The notes: generated from the sequence alone by a model not told the origin. A DNA stretch of 64,000 nt from Pseudomonadota bacterium (GCA_023388255.1 JAEWGO010000023.1:1-64000); one strand, 5' to 3'. Counted from the first letter of the stretch, positions 34,306-44,199 are shown. Numbers and translations are program-made.

Positions 34306-35457
34306 ATGAGCGAATCCATCCAGCCCACCTTCAAGCCGAAGAAGTCCGTCGCGCTGTCCGGCGTCGCCGCCGGCAATACCGCGCTGTGCACGGTCGGCCG
34401 CAGCGGCAACGACCTGCATTACCGCGGCTACGACATCCTTGATGTCGCCACCACCTGCGAGTTCGAGGAGATCGCGCACCTGCTGGTGCACGGCAAGCTG
34501 CCGAACCGCGCGGAACTCGCCGGCTACAAGGCCAAGCTGAAGGCGCTGCGCGGGATTCCGGCCTCGGTCAAGGCGGTGCTGGAAAGCCTGCCGGCGTCGG
34601 CGCACCCGATGGACGTGATGCGCACCGGCGTGTCGGCGCTCGGCTGCGCGCTGCCGGAAAAGGACGACCACAACCATCCGGGCGCGCGCGATATCGCCGA
34701 CCGCCTGATGGCCTCGCTCGGCAGCATCCTGCTGTACTGGTACCACTACGCGGTCAATGGCAAGCGCATCGAGGTCGAGACCGACGACGACTCGATCGGC
34801 GGCCATTTCCTGCATCTCCTGCACGGCGAGAAGCCGAGTGAGCTGTGGGTGCGCGCGATGCACACCTCGCTGATCCTGTACGCCGAGCACGAGTTCAATG
34901 CATCGACCTTCGCTGCGCGCGTGATCGCCGGCACCGGCAGCGACATGTATTCGGCGATCACCGGTGCGATCGGCGCACTGCGCGGCCCCAAGCACGGCGG
35001 CGCCAATGAGGTCGCGTTCGAGATCCAGAAGCGATACGACACGCCGGACGAGGCCGAAGCCGACATTCGTGCGCGCGTCGAGCGCAAGGAAGTCGTGATT
35101 GGCTTCGGCCATCCGGTCTACACGGTCAGCGATCCGCGCAACAAGGTGATCAAGGAAGTCGCGCGCGAGCTGTCGGCCGCGCAGAAGAACATGAAGATGT
35201 TCGACATCGCCGAGCGCCTCGAAGCGACGATGTGGGAGATCAAGAAGATGTTCCCGAACCTCGACTGGTTCAGCGCCGTCAGCTACCACATGATGGGCGT
35301 GCCGACCGCGATGTTCACGCCGCTGTTCGTGATCTCGCGCACCTCCGGCTGGAGTGCGCACGTGATCGAGCAGCGCATCGACGGCAAGATCATCCGTCCG
35401 AGCGCGAACTACACGGGGCCGGAGGATCTGAAGTTCGTGCCGATCGATCAGCGCTGA
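34306..35457 (+). CDS. prpC: 2-methylcitrate synthase PrpC
   Basis: Condenses propionyl-CoA with oxaloacetate to 2-methylcitrate (383 aa, citrate-synthase fold). Catalytic His residues are visible in GPKHGGANEVAFE (His230) and GFGHPVY (His269). Features such as FVISRTSGWSAHVIEQR near the end match the family. AGGAG five bases upstream supports the ATG at 34306. A side activity on acetyl-CoA is common in this family. It is separated from prpB by four unrelated genes. Confidence 0.94.
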   Translation: MSESIQPTFKPKKSVALSGVAAGNTALCTVGRSGNDLHYRGYDILDVATTCEFEEIAHLLVHGKLPNRAELAGYKAKLKALRGIPASVKAVLESLPASAHPMDVMRTGVSALGCALPEKDDHNHPGARDIADRLMASLGSILLYWYHYAVNGKRIEVETDDDSIGGHFLHLLHGEKPSELWVRAMHTSLILYAEHEFNASTFAARVIAGTGSDMYSAITGAIGALRGPKHGGANEVAFEIQKRYDTPDEAEADIRARVERKEVVIGFGHPVYTVSDPRNKVIKEVARELSAAQKNMKMFDIAERLEATMWEIKKMFPNLDWFSAVSYHMMGVPTAMFTPLFVISRTSGWSAHVIEQRIDGKIIRPSANYTGPEDLKFVPIDQR

Positions 35458-35503
35458 ATTTCATGGCGCCGTCGTCCAGGCGTTCGCTGGAGTGATGAAA
35501 ATG

Positions 35504-35530
35504 AAAAAGCCGCGCATTCCGCGGCTTTTT
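35504..35530. terminator. Bidirectional terminator between prpC and the GST gene
   Basis: AAAAAGCCGCG and CGCGGCTTTTT flank the loop CATTC. The GC stem is six bases with A and T runs on the outer sides, so it can stop transcription from both strands. Confidence 0.85.
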
Positions 35531-35551
35531 CGCTTCGTCGGTACGGACGGC

Positions 35552-36163
35552 TCAGGAGAGACCTTCTTCCTTCAGCACCTTCAGCACTGCCGAATCGGCT
35601 TCCATGCGCGCGACGAACTTCGCGAGATGGTCGAAACCGCCGAGGTCGACGCCGCATGCCTTGGCCCAGCGCGACACGACATAGAGATATGGATCGGCAA
35701 TCGAACGCGTGCCGGTCAGCCAGTCGCGGCCGGCGAGCTGCTGATCGGCGCGTTCGAACAGGCCGCGCAATTTCGCGCGCGCCGCGTCCTTGGATTTCTC
35801 GATCGCAGCGGCGTCTTCCAGGTACGCGGTGGAACCAAACAGCGGATGGAAGGCCGGGTGCACGTCGGCGTTCAGAAACGCGAGCCAGCGATTCACTTCG
35901 GCGCGCCCCTTCGGCGTGCCATCGCCGCCCAGTTGTGCTTCCGGATGAGTGTCTGCGAGATAATTCAGGATCGCCGCGTTCTGCGTCAGCACCCAGCCAT
36001 CCACATCGAGCACCGGTACCGCGCCGGCTGGATTGAGTTTTTTGAACTCCGGCGTTCCGCGTTCTTCGCGGCTGAGCTTCTGCGTCTGGTACGGCGTGCC
36101 GATCCATTCCAGCGTGATGTGGTCGGCGAGCGAGCAGGCGCCAGGGGAATAATAAAGTTTCAT
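35552..36163 (-). CDS. Glutathione S-transferase, beta-class-like
   Basis: A cytoplasmic GST (203 aa). The N-terminal thioredoxin-like domain begins MKLYYSPGACSLADHI; Cys10 occupies the place of the catalytic Cys in bacterial beta-class enzymes. VPVLDVDGWVLTQNAAILNYLAD carries the cis-Pro and glutathione-binding residues (given in part). The C-terminal helical domain has RSIADPYLYVVSRW. AGGA upstream on the minus strand supports the start at 36163. It precedes nothing obviously functionally linked; fadH lies upstream on the same strand. Confidence 0.9.
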   Translation of the reverse strand: MKLYYSPGACSLADHITLEWIGTPYQTQKLSREERGTPEFKKLNPAGAVPVLDVDGWVLTQNAAILNYLADTHPEAQLGGDGTPKGRAEVNRWLAFLNADVHPAFHPLFGSTAYLEDAAAIEKSKDAARAKLRGLFERADQQLAGRDWLTGTRSIADPYLYVVSRWAKACGVDLGGFDHLAKFVARMEADSAVLKVLKEEGLS

Positions 36164-36293
36164 GGGAATTTCCTGAGGGGATGGGGCGGCCATTTGTAGA
36201 GCCCCGCCCTGTCCGCCGCAAGGCTCCGGTGGGGTCCGATTCGCGAACGCATTGTTTCCGTGGCGCGACATCGGTGATGGCTCCGGCGTCGAG

Positions 36294-38306
36294 CTACAGG
36301 CGAGCCGCGAGCCGCGTGCCCTGGTCGATCGCGCGTTTGGCATCGAGTTCGGCGGCGACGTCGGCGCCGCCGATAAGGTGCGCGGGCACGCCCGTGGCAG
36401 CGAACTCCGCGTGCAGCGCGCGGTTCGGTTCCTGTCCGGCGCAGATCACGATCGTGTCGACTGCGAGCACCTGCGTCTCATCGCCGATACGGATGTGCAG
36501 GCCGGCGTCGTCGATGCGCTCGTAGCTGACCCCGCCGAGCATCGTAACGCGCTTGGCCGCAAGCGTGGCCCGATGCACCCAGCCGGTCGTCTTGTTGAGT
36601 CGCTTGCCGGGCTTTCCGGGTGTGCGTTGTAGCAGCCAGACCTGACGTTCTGGTTTTTCGGGTGCCGGCTTGACCAGTCCGGCACGCGCGACGAGCGTGG
36701 TGTCGACACCCCATTCGCGCATCCAGCGCGCGACGTCGGTGGTTGGCGAAGGCGCGTTCTCGATCAGGAACTCGGCGACATCGAAACCTATGCCGCCGGC
36801 GCCGATGATCGCGACGCGCGCGCCGATCGGCGCGTGGCCGGCGAGCACATCGACATAGCTCAGCACGTTCGTGCGATCGCCGCCGGGGATGTCCGTTCCG
36901 CGCGGAGTCACGCCGGTCGCGAACACGACTTCGTCGAACCCGCGCAGCCGTTCCAGTGTCGCGCGTGTGGACAGTCGCAGGTCGATGCCAAGCTGTTCGA
37001 TGCGTCGCCCGAAATAGCGCAGCGTTTCGACAAACTCTTCCTTGCCTGGAATCCGCTTGGCCATGTTGAACTGGCCGCCGATTTCCGGCGCCTGGTCGAA
37101 CACGGTCACCGCATGACCGCGCTCGGCCAGTGTAGTGGCGCAGGCAAGCCCGGCCGGACCGGCTCCGACCACGGCGATGCGCTTCTTCGTCGACGCCGGG
37201 GAAATCACCAGTTCCGTTTCGTAACAGGCGCGCGGATTGACGAGGCAGCTCGCGCGCTTCTTCTCGAACACGTGGTCGAGACAGGCCTGGTTGCAGGCAA
37301 TGCAAGTGTTGATGTCGGTCGCGCGATCATCGCGCGCCTTCGCCACCCACTGCGGATCGGCCAGCAGCGGACGCGCCATTGACACCATGTCGGCGTTTCC
37401 CTCGGCGAGGATGCGCTCGGCGACGTCCGGCATGTTGATGCGGTTCGTCGTGATCAGCGGGATCTTCACCTCCTGCTTCATGCGCCGCGTGACCCAGGCG
37501 AAACCCGCGCGCGGCACGCTGGTGACGATGGTCGGGATGCGCGCCTCGTGCCAGCCGATGCCGGTGTTGAGCAGGGTCGCGCCGGCGGCCTCGATCTTCT
37601 TCGCGAGCATCACGATCTCGTCCCAGCTCTGGCCGCGCTCGACCAGATCGAGCATCGACAGGCGATAGACAATGATGAAGTCGCGCCCGACCGCCGCGCG
37701 CATGCGTTTGACGATTTCGACCGGAAAGCGCTGGCGTTTCTCGACCGAACCGCCCCAGTCGTCCTCGCGCCGGTTCGTGCGCTCGACGAGGAACTCATTG
37801 ATGAGGTAACCCTCCGAGCCCATCACTTCGACGCCGTCGTAGCAGGCGTCCTGCGCCTTGCGCGCGCAGTTGACGAAGTCGCCAATCGTGCGTTCGACAC
37901 CGCGTGCTGAGAGCGCACGCGGCGTGAACGGCGTGATCGGCGACTTGATCTTCGACGGCGCCACCGACAGCGGGTGATACGAATAGCGCCCACCGTGCAG
38001 GATCTGCATGCAGATGCGGCCGCCTTCCGCGTGCACCGCGCGCGTGACCTTGCGATGCCGCGCGACATGCCACGGCATCGACATGCGCCCGCCGAACGGC
38101 GTCAGCCAGCCCTCGATGCTCGGTGCAAGACCGCCGGTCACGATCAGCCCGACGCCGCCGCGCGCGCGTTCGGCGAAATACGCGGCGAGCTTGTCGTAGT
38201 CGCGCGCGTGGTCTTCGAGACCGGTGTGCATCGAGCCCATCAAGACGCGGTTCGGCAAGGTGACATGGCCGAGATCGAGCGGGGCGAACAGGTGCGGGTA
38301 GCGCAC
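36294..38306 (-). CDS. fadH: NADPH-dependent 2,4-dienoyl-CoA reductase FadH
   Basis: Reduces 2,4-dienoyl-CoA during breakdown of unsaturated fatty acids (670 aa; E. coli 672). The N-terminal FMN domain starts MRYPHLFAPLDLGHVTLPNRV with LMGSMHTGLE. The iron-sulfur Cys cluster is in CIACNQACLDHVF and CLVNPRACYE. The C-terminal half binds FAD (VVGAGPAGLACATTLAERG) and NADPH (AIIGAGGIGFDVAEFL). The GTG at 38306 is used because it matches the E. coli N terminus exactly in place; the much longer upstream frame is unlikely. Confidence 0.95.
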   Translation of the reverse strand: MRYPHLFAPLDLGHVTLPNRVLMGSMHTGLEDHARDYDKLAAYFAERARGGVGLIVTGGLAPSIEGWLTPFGGRMSMPWHVARHRKVTRAVHAEGGRICMQILHGGRYSYHPLSVAPSKIKSPITPFTPRALSARGVERTIGDFVNCARKAQDACYDGVEVMGSEGYLINEFLVERTNRREDDWGGSVEKRQRFPVEIVKRMRAAVGRDFIIVYRLSMLDLVERGQSWDEIVMLAKKIEAAGATLLNTGIGWHEARIPTIVTSVPRAGFAWVTRRMKQEVKIPLITTNRINMPDVAERILAEGNADMVSMARPLLADPQWVAKARDDRATDINTCIACNQACLDHVFEKKRASCLVNPRACYETELVISPASTKKRIAVVGAGPAGLACATTLAERGHAVTVFDQAPEIGGQFNMAKRIPGKEEFVETLRYFGRRIEQLGIDLRLSTRATLERLRGFDEVVFATGVTPRGTDIPGGDRTNVLSYVDVLAGHAPIGARVAIIGAGGIGFDVAEFLIENAPSPTTDVARWMREWGVDTTLVARAGLVKPAPEKPERQVWLLQRTPGKPGKRLNKTTGWVHRATLAAKRVTMLGGVSYERIDDAGLHIRIGDETQVLAVDTIVICAGQEPNRALHAEFAATGVPAHLIGGADVAAELDAKRAIDQGTRLAARL

Positions 38307-38382
38307 GGCGTGGCCTGGATTCAAACGGGCGTATGAAGATGCCCGGATCGCGTCACCGCGACAAGTCCCGTCGCGCACCGTT

Positions 38383-40416
38383 TCATCGATGGGCCGAGGC
38401 ACCCCACAGCTCGTAGCTGCTTTCGCTGACCATGCCATCGCCGAGCGGACGGATCTCGAAGGCCAGTTCCACAGCGGGAGCCGGCAGCGCGAAGTCGACG
38501 TCCATCTGCGACCAGCGGCGCGCGGGATTGGCCTGCACGTTGGGCCACGCGCCGACCTTGGTGCCGTTGACCCACAGGTCGGCCGCCTGCCCGGCGATGC
38601 CGGCATCGAAGGTGCGGCGCAGGCGGAAGTTCGTTCCCGCTGTTGCGGCGGCCAGGACGAATCGGCTCGGCGTGGTTCCGCGGCAGACGCGCGCCGTGAG
38701 TGATGTCGGCGATTCGTCGCCGAAGGTCGCGGTCTGCGCCGAGCAGGTCGAGTCGATGCCGCGCTGATAGTGTGCTGCCGCTTCGGAAACGGTATCGCCA
38801 AGTTGCAGCGAGGCGAGTGCGGACTGTGCGGGTGCCGGCTCGCCGTAGTAGAACGCGACGCTGCGCAGGCACATCGGCTCGGTGCCGTAGGCGCCGTTTC
38901 CCATTTTGAAGATGATCGACTGGCGCCAACTCGGTGCGTCGGTCAGGAACCAGCGGTACATCGAGGTGGCATCGTCCGTGCCGCCGCGATGCACGAGCGT
39001 TGCACCGGTCAGCGGATGGCTGAACTCGCGCTGGTCGAAATAGAAGCCGCCGTTGAACAGGTCCTCGACGCCGGTGCCATACCACAAGGGCTGCACGCTG
39101 CCGTCGAAATACAGGCGCTCGTCGCCTTCGAGGTAGTAGCCGCCGCTGCGCGTGCCGTCGCCGGTCATCCACATGGCAAGGCCGAGCAGGCGCCCTGTAC
39201 CGGTGTGCGCAAGCAGCACTTCGTCGCCGCTCAACATGGGTGTGGTCGGGCAAGACGCGTGGCGATACGCGCGGAACGTGCCGGCGTTGTCCGGCGGCGG
39301 CGTCGGGTCTGTCTGCACGCTTGAACGCAGTTGCACGCGCGGGCCACCCGCGCCATCGCGCATGCGCAGTTCGATCGAGGCGGAGCTTCGGTATGGCATC
39401 GGGATGGTCGAGTAGAACGCGCCGTCGATGTCGAGGCCGGCGAACAGGCCGCGTGGCGGCTGTGCGTCGAGCGTGTCGGCGGTGAAGAACTCGGCCAGCG
39501 GCAGATCCACCGTGCGCTCGCCGTCGAACGTGAGGACAATCCGCAGGTCATCGATGCGGGAGCGATCGACCCTAATGCGCATGCCGCGCAGCCAGCCGCG
39601 ACCTTCGGCACGCCAGATCGTCTGCGATCGCGCCGTGGACGTGAGTGTGTCGATGCGTTCGCCGGGGCCGAGCTGCGGATCGATCACCCGATCGCGCGAA
39701 ATCGGCAGGCGCTTGGCGAGCATCAGATTCTGCAACCACGGTTGCGCCAACAGCCAGGCCAGCGGCTGGAATTGTGCCTGCGAACCGAACGCTGCGATCG
39801 GTGTTCCATCCGGAACCTGCGTGTAGTTGAGCTGGTACCACAGGCGCAGGTCCGCGCCATGCAGCAGCGCAACCTTGATGCCATGCCGGTACGGCAACTG
39901 CAGGTATGAGACATTGCCGCCGCTCGATAACGTCCTGTCATAGCCGAGCGGGACCGGCGATGTGGCACGATTGGCGCCCGTGTTCGCAGGCTCGCGGAAG
40001 TAGTCCGCCAGCGACATGTCGATCGCGGGTTTCGCCTCGCCATCGAAATAGACGCGCAGCCGCACGTTGGCCGGCAGGTCGGTGCTGACGCCGTCGCCGG
40101 TCGTCATCCAGATGCGCGTGATGGCGCCCGCGCCGGGCTGCTCGAAGAGCACACCCTGCTCGCCGTCCGGTGTCGATTCGATGCGGATGAAGCGCTGCCC
40201 GCCGCGCCCGACATCCACGGATGTGCGGTCGTAGCGGCATCCATCGAGGCAATAGCTGCTGGCTAGGTAGCTGCCGTGGTTGCCGCCGACCAGGGCGACC
40301 TGACGGATGTCGTTCCAAGGTTCCCATGGCAGCGGTTCGCTGCGCATTTGCGCGGTCGCGCTCAATGACCACGCAGACAGAAGCGTGCAGGCGGCCAGCC
40401 GACTCAGGTATGTCAT
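38383..40416 (-). CDS. Secreted DUF2961 (GH172-like) protein
   Basis: An exported protein (677 aa) with a signal peptide (about residues 1-23, ending SATA). It has two related halves with ARIWMT-type and YFDG segments (AGAITRIWMTTGDGVSTD, RLRVYFDGEAKPAIDM, and later GEVLLA-like LGLAMWMTGDGTRSGGYYLEG with DERLYFDGS). These fit the DUF2961 family, now GH172, which acts on fructan or arabinan-type sugars in characterised members. Which sugar is used here is unknown. GGGGTGA upstream supports the start at 40416. Confidence 0.75.
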   Translation of the reverse strand: MTYLSRLAACTLLSAWSLSATAQMRSEPLPWEPWNDIRQVALVGGNHGSYLASSYCLDGCRYDRTSVDVGRGGQRFIRIESTPDGEQGVLFEQPGAGAITRIWMTTGDGVSTDLPANVRLRVYFDGEAKPAIDMSLADYFREPANTGANRATSPVPLGYDRTLSSGGNVSYLQLPYRHGIKVALLHGADLRLWYQLNYTQVPDGTPIAAFGSQAQFQPLAWLLAQPWLQNLMLAKRLPISRDRVIDPQLGPGERIDTLTSTARSQTIWRAEGRGWLRGMRIRVDRSRIDDLRIVLTFDGERTVDLPLAEFFTADTLDAQPPRGLFAGLDIDGAFYSTIPMPYRSSASIELRMRDGAGGPRVQLRSSVQTDPTPPPDNAGTFRAYRHASCPTTPMLSGDEVLLAHTGTGRLLGLAMWMTGDGTRSGGYYLEGDERLYFDGSVQPLWYGTGVEDLFNGGFYFDQREFSHPLTGATLVHRGGTDDATSMYRWFLTDAPSWRQSIIFKMGNGAYGTEPMCLRSVAFYYGEPAPAQSALASLQLGDTVSEAAAHYQRGIDSTCSAQTATFGDESPTSLTARVCRGTTPSRFVLAAATAGTNFRLRRTFDAGIAGQAADLWVNGTKVGAWPNVQANPARRWSQMDVDFALPAPAVELAFEIRPLGDGMVSESSYELWGASAHR

Positions 40417-40690
40417 TGCGTCACCCCTGCCTGCCCCGGAGTGAAGATGCCCGGATGCGGCGGGCTCGGCAACCGATTTGATCGGCCGCGGTGACGTGGT
40501 CTCGCCGAGCGGCTTGCGGGATTGCCGGGCGATTCCATGGTGGCGCATCGCTGGCGCCGTCACATGAACCCGACTGCGGGTGCCGCCGCTATCCTTCGTT
40601 CTGCACAAGCGCCGATACGGCATTCCTTCGCGCGCGAAAGCGCGATGCTCAGAGTTCGTCGCCACGAAAATCGTCAATCGGGGAGTCGCC

Positions 40691-40957
40691 ATGTCAAGAT
40701 TTTTTGTCCTGCTGTTCCTGTTGCTGCCCGCGTTCGCCAGCGCTGCGCCCGATCGTGCCGGGCTGATCTCCGCATGGGAGGCTGCAATGCGTGTCGACGG
40801 CACGCTGGAGGTGCAGGATGATGGCGATTATCGCTACCGCAGCGAGTCGCTCGGTTACGACGGCCGAGTGAGGCTGCTGACGAGCGATCGTGCGGTCGCA
40901 GGGAACGCCGGGCGCGATGACTTACGGAATGGAGGCCGTTGGTTCGGTCGATTTTGA
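40691..40957 (+). CDS. Hypothetical exported protein, N-terminal part of a split gene
   Basis: An 88-aa frame starting with a clear signal peptide (MSRFFVLLFLLLPAFASA, cleaved about residue 18). GGGGAG lies eight bases upstream of the ATG. The mature part DGTLEVQDDGDYRYRSESLGYDGRV looks like a real domain, but its last 20 residues turn basic and Gly/Arg-rich, as after a frameshift. The second half lies in the +1 frame and starts within 70 bases. The two are probably one gene broken by a frameshift, or a true overlapping pair. Confidence 0.5.
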   Translation: MSRFFVLLFLLLPAFASAAPDRAGLISAWEAAMRVDGTLEVQDDGDYRYRSESLGYDGRVRLLTSDRAVAGNAGRDDLRNGGRWFGRF

Positions 40958-41402
40958 ATTGCCAGATCTTCCCGCCTCATCGCAAGGCTCCCCATCGTCG
41001 GGGCTCGTGAGCTGGAAGGCGGAACGCCAGAGCTTTTTCTATGACGCCAACAAGCCGAGCTGGTTGACGATGGCGCAATGGCGCGACGATCAAATACAAG
41101 GCGACGACGGAGGCGCTGCGACGCCGTGGTCGCCTTGGCTGAGTACGTATGGCCTGTTGGTCGGGCTGCTGATTTTCCTCGTGGCAGTGCTCTGGGGCGC
41201 CGCGCGCCAGCAACGCCGCGTGCGCGGTTTGCTGGCCGAGTCGCACAAGGTCAATCGCATGGGGCGCGAGAATATCGAGCGCGCGGCGGCGCTGCGTGAA
41301 GCGCAGGTGGCTGCGGCGCAGGAATCGCTGGAACTGGCGCGGCGCAACGCGGCGGTGCTGGAGGCGATTCTCGCGCGATTGCAGCGGCTCTCGCCGCCCT
41401 GA
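40890..41402 (+). CDS. Hypothetical membrane protein with coiled coil, C-terminal part of a split gene
   Basis: A 170-aa frame that opens right after a stop at 40878-40880. It has an extracytoplasmic part (VGSVDFELPDLPASSQGSP and SWLTMAQWRDDQIQGD), one membrane segment (about WLSTYGLLVGLLIFLVAVLWGA) and a long Ala/Glu/Arg helix likely to coil (RENIERAAALREAQ and AQESLELARRNAAVLEAI). No ribosome-binding site fits the GTG at 40890 or ATG at 40917. It makes most sense fused to the signal-peptide half upstream. Confidence 0.5.
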   Translation: MRSQGTPGAMTYGMEAVGSVDFELPDLPASSQGSPSSGLVSWKAERQSFFYDANKPSWLTMAQWRDDQIQGDDGGAATPWSPWLSTYGLLVGLLIFLVAVLWGAARQQRRVRGLLAESHKVNRMGRENIERAAALREAQVAAAQESLELARRNAAVLEAILARLQRLSPP

Positions 41403-41538
41403 CACGCGCCGTCTTGCGTCGCCTCGTTTGCGAGGTTCCATGGCGCGTGTCTGGCACAATAGACAGTCTTCGGATGGCCCCGTCGCGCTTGAATCACAGC
41501 GTGTCGGATGCGTCCCCCGCTTGCACGGATTTCCCGCC

Positions 41539-44154
41539 ATGAACACGAACTACCGCAAACCGCTCCCGGGCACGAAGCTCGACTGGTTCGACGCGCGTGC
41601 CGCCGTCGACGCGATCCAGCACGGCGCGTGGGACACGCTGCCGTACACCGCGCGCGTCCACGCCGAGAACATCGTGCGCCGCGCCGATCCTTCACGCATC
41701 GATGCGTACCTGGGCCAGCTGATCGGGCGCAAGCGCGACCTCGATTTCCCGTGGTTCCCGGCGCGCGTGGTCTGCCACGACATCCTCGGCCAGACCGCGC
41801 TGGTCGATCTGGCCGGCCTGCGCGATGCGATCGCGGAGCAGGGCGGTGATCCGGCGCAGGTGAATCCGGTCGTGCCGGTGCAGCTGATCGTCGATCATTC
41901 GCTCGCCGTCGAATGCGGCGGCTACGATCCGGAAGCGTTCGCGAAGAACCGCGCGATCGAGGATCGCCGCAACGAGGACCGCTTCCACTTCATCGACTGG
42001 ACCAAGAAAGCGTTCAAGAACGTCGACGTGATTCCGCCCGGCAACGGCATCATGCACCAGATCAATCTGGAGAAGATGTCGCCGGTGATCTACGTGCAGG
42101 ATGGCATCGCGTTCCCCGACACCTGCGTCGGCACCGACAGCCACACGCCGCACGTCGACGCGCTCGGCGTGATTGCGGTCGGCGTTGGCGGGCTGGAGGC
42201 CGAGAACGTGATGCTCGGCCGTGCCTCGTGGATGCGCCTGCCGGACATCATCGGCGTCGAGCTTTCCGGCAAGCCGCAGCCGGGCATCACCGCGACCGAC
42301 GTCGTGCTCGCAATGACCGAATTCCTGCGCAAGGAAAAGGTGGTCGGTGCGTATCTCGAATTCCGCGGCGAAGGCGCAGCGGCCCTGACGGTCGGCGACC
42401 GCGCGACGATCTCGAACATGGCGCCCGAATACGGCGCGACCGCGGCGATGTTCTTCATCGACGACAACACGCTCGACTACCTGCGCCTGACCGGCCGCAG
42501 CGACCAGCAGGTCGCGCTGGTCGAGACCTATGCCAAGACCGCCGGCCTGTGGGCCGATCAGCTTGCGACCGCACAGTACGAGCGCACGCTGCATTTCGAC
42601 CTGGCCAGCGTCGTGCGCAACATGGCCGGTCCATCGAATCCGCATCGCCGCCTGCCGGTCGGCGACCTCGCCGCGCGTGGCATCGCCGACGAAGCGAAGC
42701 TCGCCGCGGGCAAGGCCGAGGAAGCGCAGGGGCTGATGCCCGATGGCGCGGTCATCATCGCCGCGATCACCAGCTGCACGAACACCTCGAACCCGCGCAA
42801 CGTGATCGCCGCCGCGCTGCTCGCGCGCAACGCGAACGCGAAGGGACTGACACGCAAGCCGTGGGTCAAGACCTCGCTCGCGCCGGGTTCGAAGGCGGTG
42901 CAGCTGTATCTGGAGGAAGCCGGCCTGTTGCCGGAGCTCGAACAACTCGGCTTCGGCATCGTCGGTTTCGCCTGCACGACCTGCAACGGCATGAGCGGCG
43001 CGCTCGATCCGGAGATCCAGCAGGAGATCATCGAGCGCGACCTGTATTCGACGGCAGTGCTGTCCGGCAATCGCAACTTCGATGGCCGCATCCATCCGTA
43101 TGCGAAACAGGCGTTCCTCGCCTCGCCACCGCTGGTGATCGCCTACGCGATCGCCGGCACCGTGCGTTTCGACATCGAGAAGGACGTGCTTGGCGTCGAT
43201 GCGCACGGCAACGAGGTGCGCCTCAAGGACATCTGGCCGGGCGATGCCGAGATCGACGCGATCGTGAAGGCGAGCGTGAAGCCCGAGCAGTTCCGCAAGG
43301 TCTACGAGCCGATGTTCAAGCTCGCCGTGGACAGCGGCGACCGTGCGGCGCCGCTGTACGACTGGCGCACGATGAGTACCTACATCCGCCGTCCACCGTA
43401 CTGGGAAGGCGCGCTGGCCGGCGAACGCACCCTGAGCGGATTGCGTCCTCTCGCGGTGCTCGGCGACAACATCACGACCGATCACCTGTCGCCGTCGAAT
43501 GCGATCCTCGCCACCAGCGCGGCCGGTGAATACCTCGCGAAAATGGGTTTGCCGGAAGAGGACTTCAATTCGTATGCGACGCATCGCGGCGACCACCTGA
43601 CCGCGCAGCGGGCGACATTCGCGAATCCGCAGCTCGTCAACGAGATGGCCGTCGTCGACGGCGCACCGGAGAAGGGCTCGTTGACGCGCCTCGAACCCGA
43701 CGGCAAGGTCATGCGCATGTGGGAGGCGATCGAGACCTACATGGAGCGCAAGCAGCCCTTGATCATCATCGCCGGCGCCGACTACGGCCAGGGCAGTTCG
43801 CGCGACTGGGCGGCCAAGGGCGTGCGCCTCGCCGGCGTCGAGGTCATCGTCGCCGAAGGCTTCGAACGCATCCACCGTACCAACCTGATCGGCATGGGCG
43901 TGCTGCCGCTGGAATTCCCGCTCGGCGTCGACCGCAAGGAGCTTGGCATCGACGGCAGCGAAACCTTTGACGTGACCGGTGCCCGCACGCCGGGCGGCAT
44001 GCTCAATCTCATCGTGCACCGACGCAACGGCGAGACGTTCGAGGTGCCGGTACGTTGCCGCCTCGATTCCGACGAGGAAGTATCGATCTACGAAGCCGGC
44101 GGCGTGCTGCAGCGCTTCGCGCAGGATTTCCTCGAATCGTCGAAAGCGGCCTGA
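41539..44154 (+). CDS. acnD: Fe/S-dependent 2-methylisocitrate dehydratase AcnD
   Basis: Aconitase-family enzyme (871 aa) that dehydrates 2-methylcitrate in the prpF-containing form of the cycle. The three cluster-binding cysteines are visible: Cys413 in TSCTNTSNP and Cys479/Cys482 in CTTCNG. Other hallmarks are PDTCVGTDSHTPHVD and, in the swivelling domain, ADYGQGSSRDWAAKG. Length matches AcnD (about 865), and prpF two genes downstream supports AcnD rather than AcnA. The ATG at 41539 is the only one giving the family N terminus (MNTNYRKPLPG). Confidence 0.93.
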   Translation: MNTNYRKPLPGTKLDWFDARAAVDAIQHGAWDTLPYTARVHAENIVRRADPSRIDAYLGQLIGRKRDLDFPWFPARVVCHDILGQTALVDLAGLRDAIAEQGGDPAQVNPVVPVQLIVDHSLAVECGGYDPEAFAKNRAIEDRRNEDRFHFIDWTKKAFKNVDVIPPGNGIMHQINLEKMSPVIYVQDGIAFPDTCVGTDSHTPHVDALGVIAVGVGGLEAENVMLGRASWMRLPDIIGVELSGKPQPGITATDVVLAMTEFLRKEKVVGAYLEFRGEGAAALTVGDRATISNMAPEYGATAAMFFIDDNTLDYLRLTGRSDQQVALVETYAKTAGLWADQLATAQYERTLHFDLASVVRNMAGPSNPHRRLPVGDLAARGIADEAKLAAGKAEEAQGLMPDGAVIIAAITSCTNTSNPRNVIAAALLARNANAKGLTRKPWVKTSLAPGSKAVQLYLEEAGLLPELEQLGFGIVGFACTTCNGMSGALDPEIQQEIIERDLYSTAVLSGNRNFDGRIHPYAKQAFLASPPLVIAYAIAGTVRFDIEKDVLGVDAHGNEVRLKDIWPGDAEIDAIVKASVKPEQFRKVYEPMFKLAVDSGDRAAPLYDWRTMSTYIRRPPYWEGALAGERTLSGLRPLAVLGDNITTDHLSPSNAILATSAAGEYLAKMGLPEEDFNSYATHRGDHLTAQRATFANPQLVNEMAVVDGAPEKGSLTRLEPDGKVMRMWEAIETYMERKQPLIIIAGADYGQGSSRDWAAKGVRLAGVEVIVAEGFERIHRTNLIGMGVLPLEFPLGVDRKELGIDGSETFDVTGARTPGGMLNLIVHRRNGETFEVPVRCRLDSDEEVSIYEAGGVLQRFAQDFLESSKAA

Positions 44155-44199
44155 CTCGTTCGTCGTAGCAGGGCAAACCTACTCGACAGGAGATCCATC

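Noticed and set aside
38307..38801. An N-terminal extension of the fadH frame.
   Set aside because: It overlaps the GH172 gene on the same strand and the conserved FadH N terminus begins at 38306.
41692..44019. A 775-codon minus-strand frame opposite acnD.
   Set aside because: Antisense shadow of a fully conserved gene; no recognisable domain.
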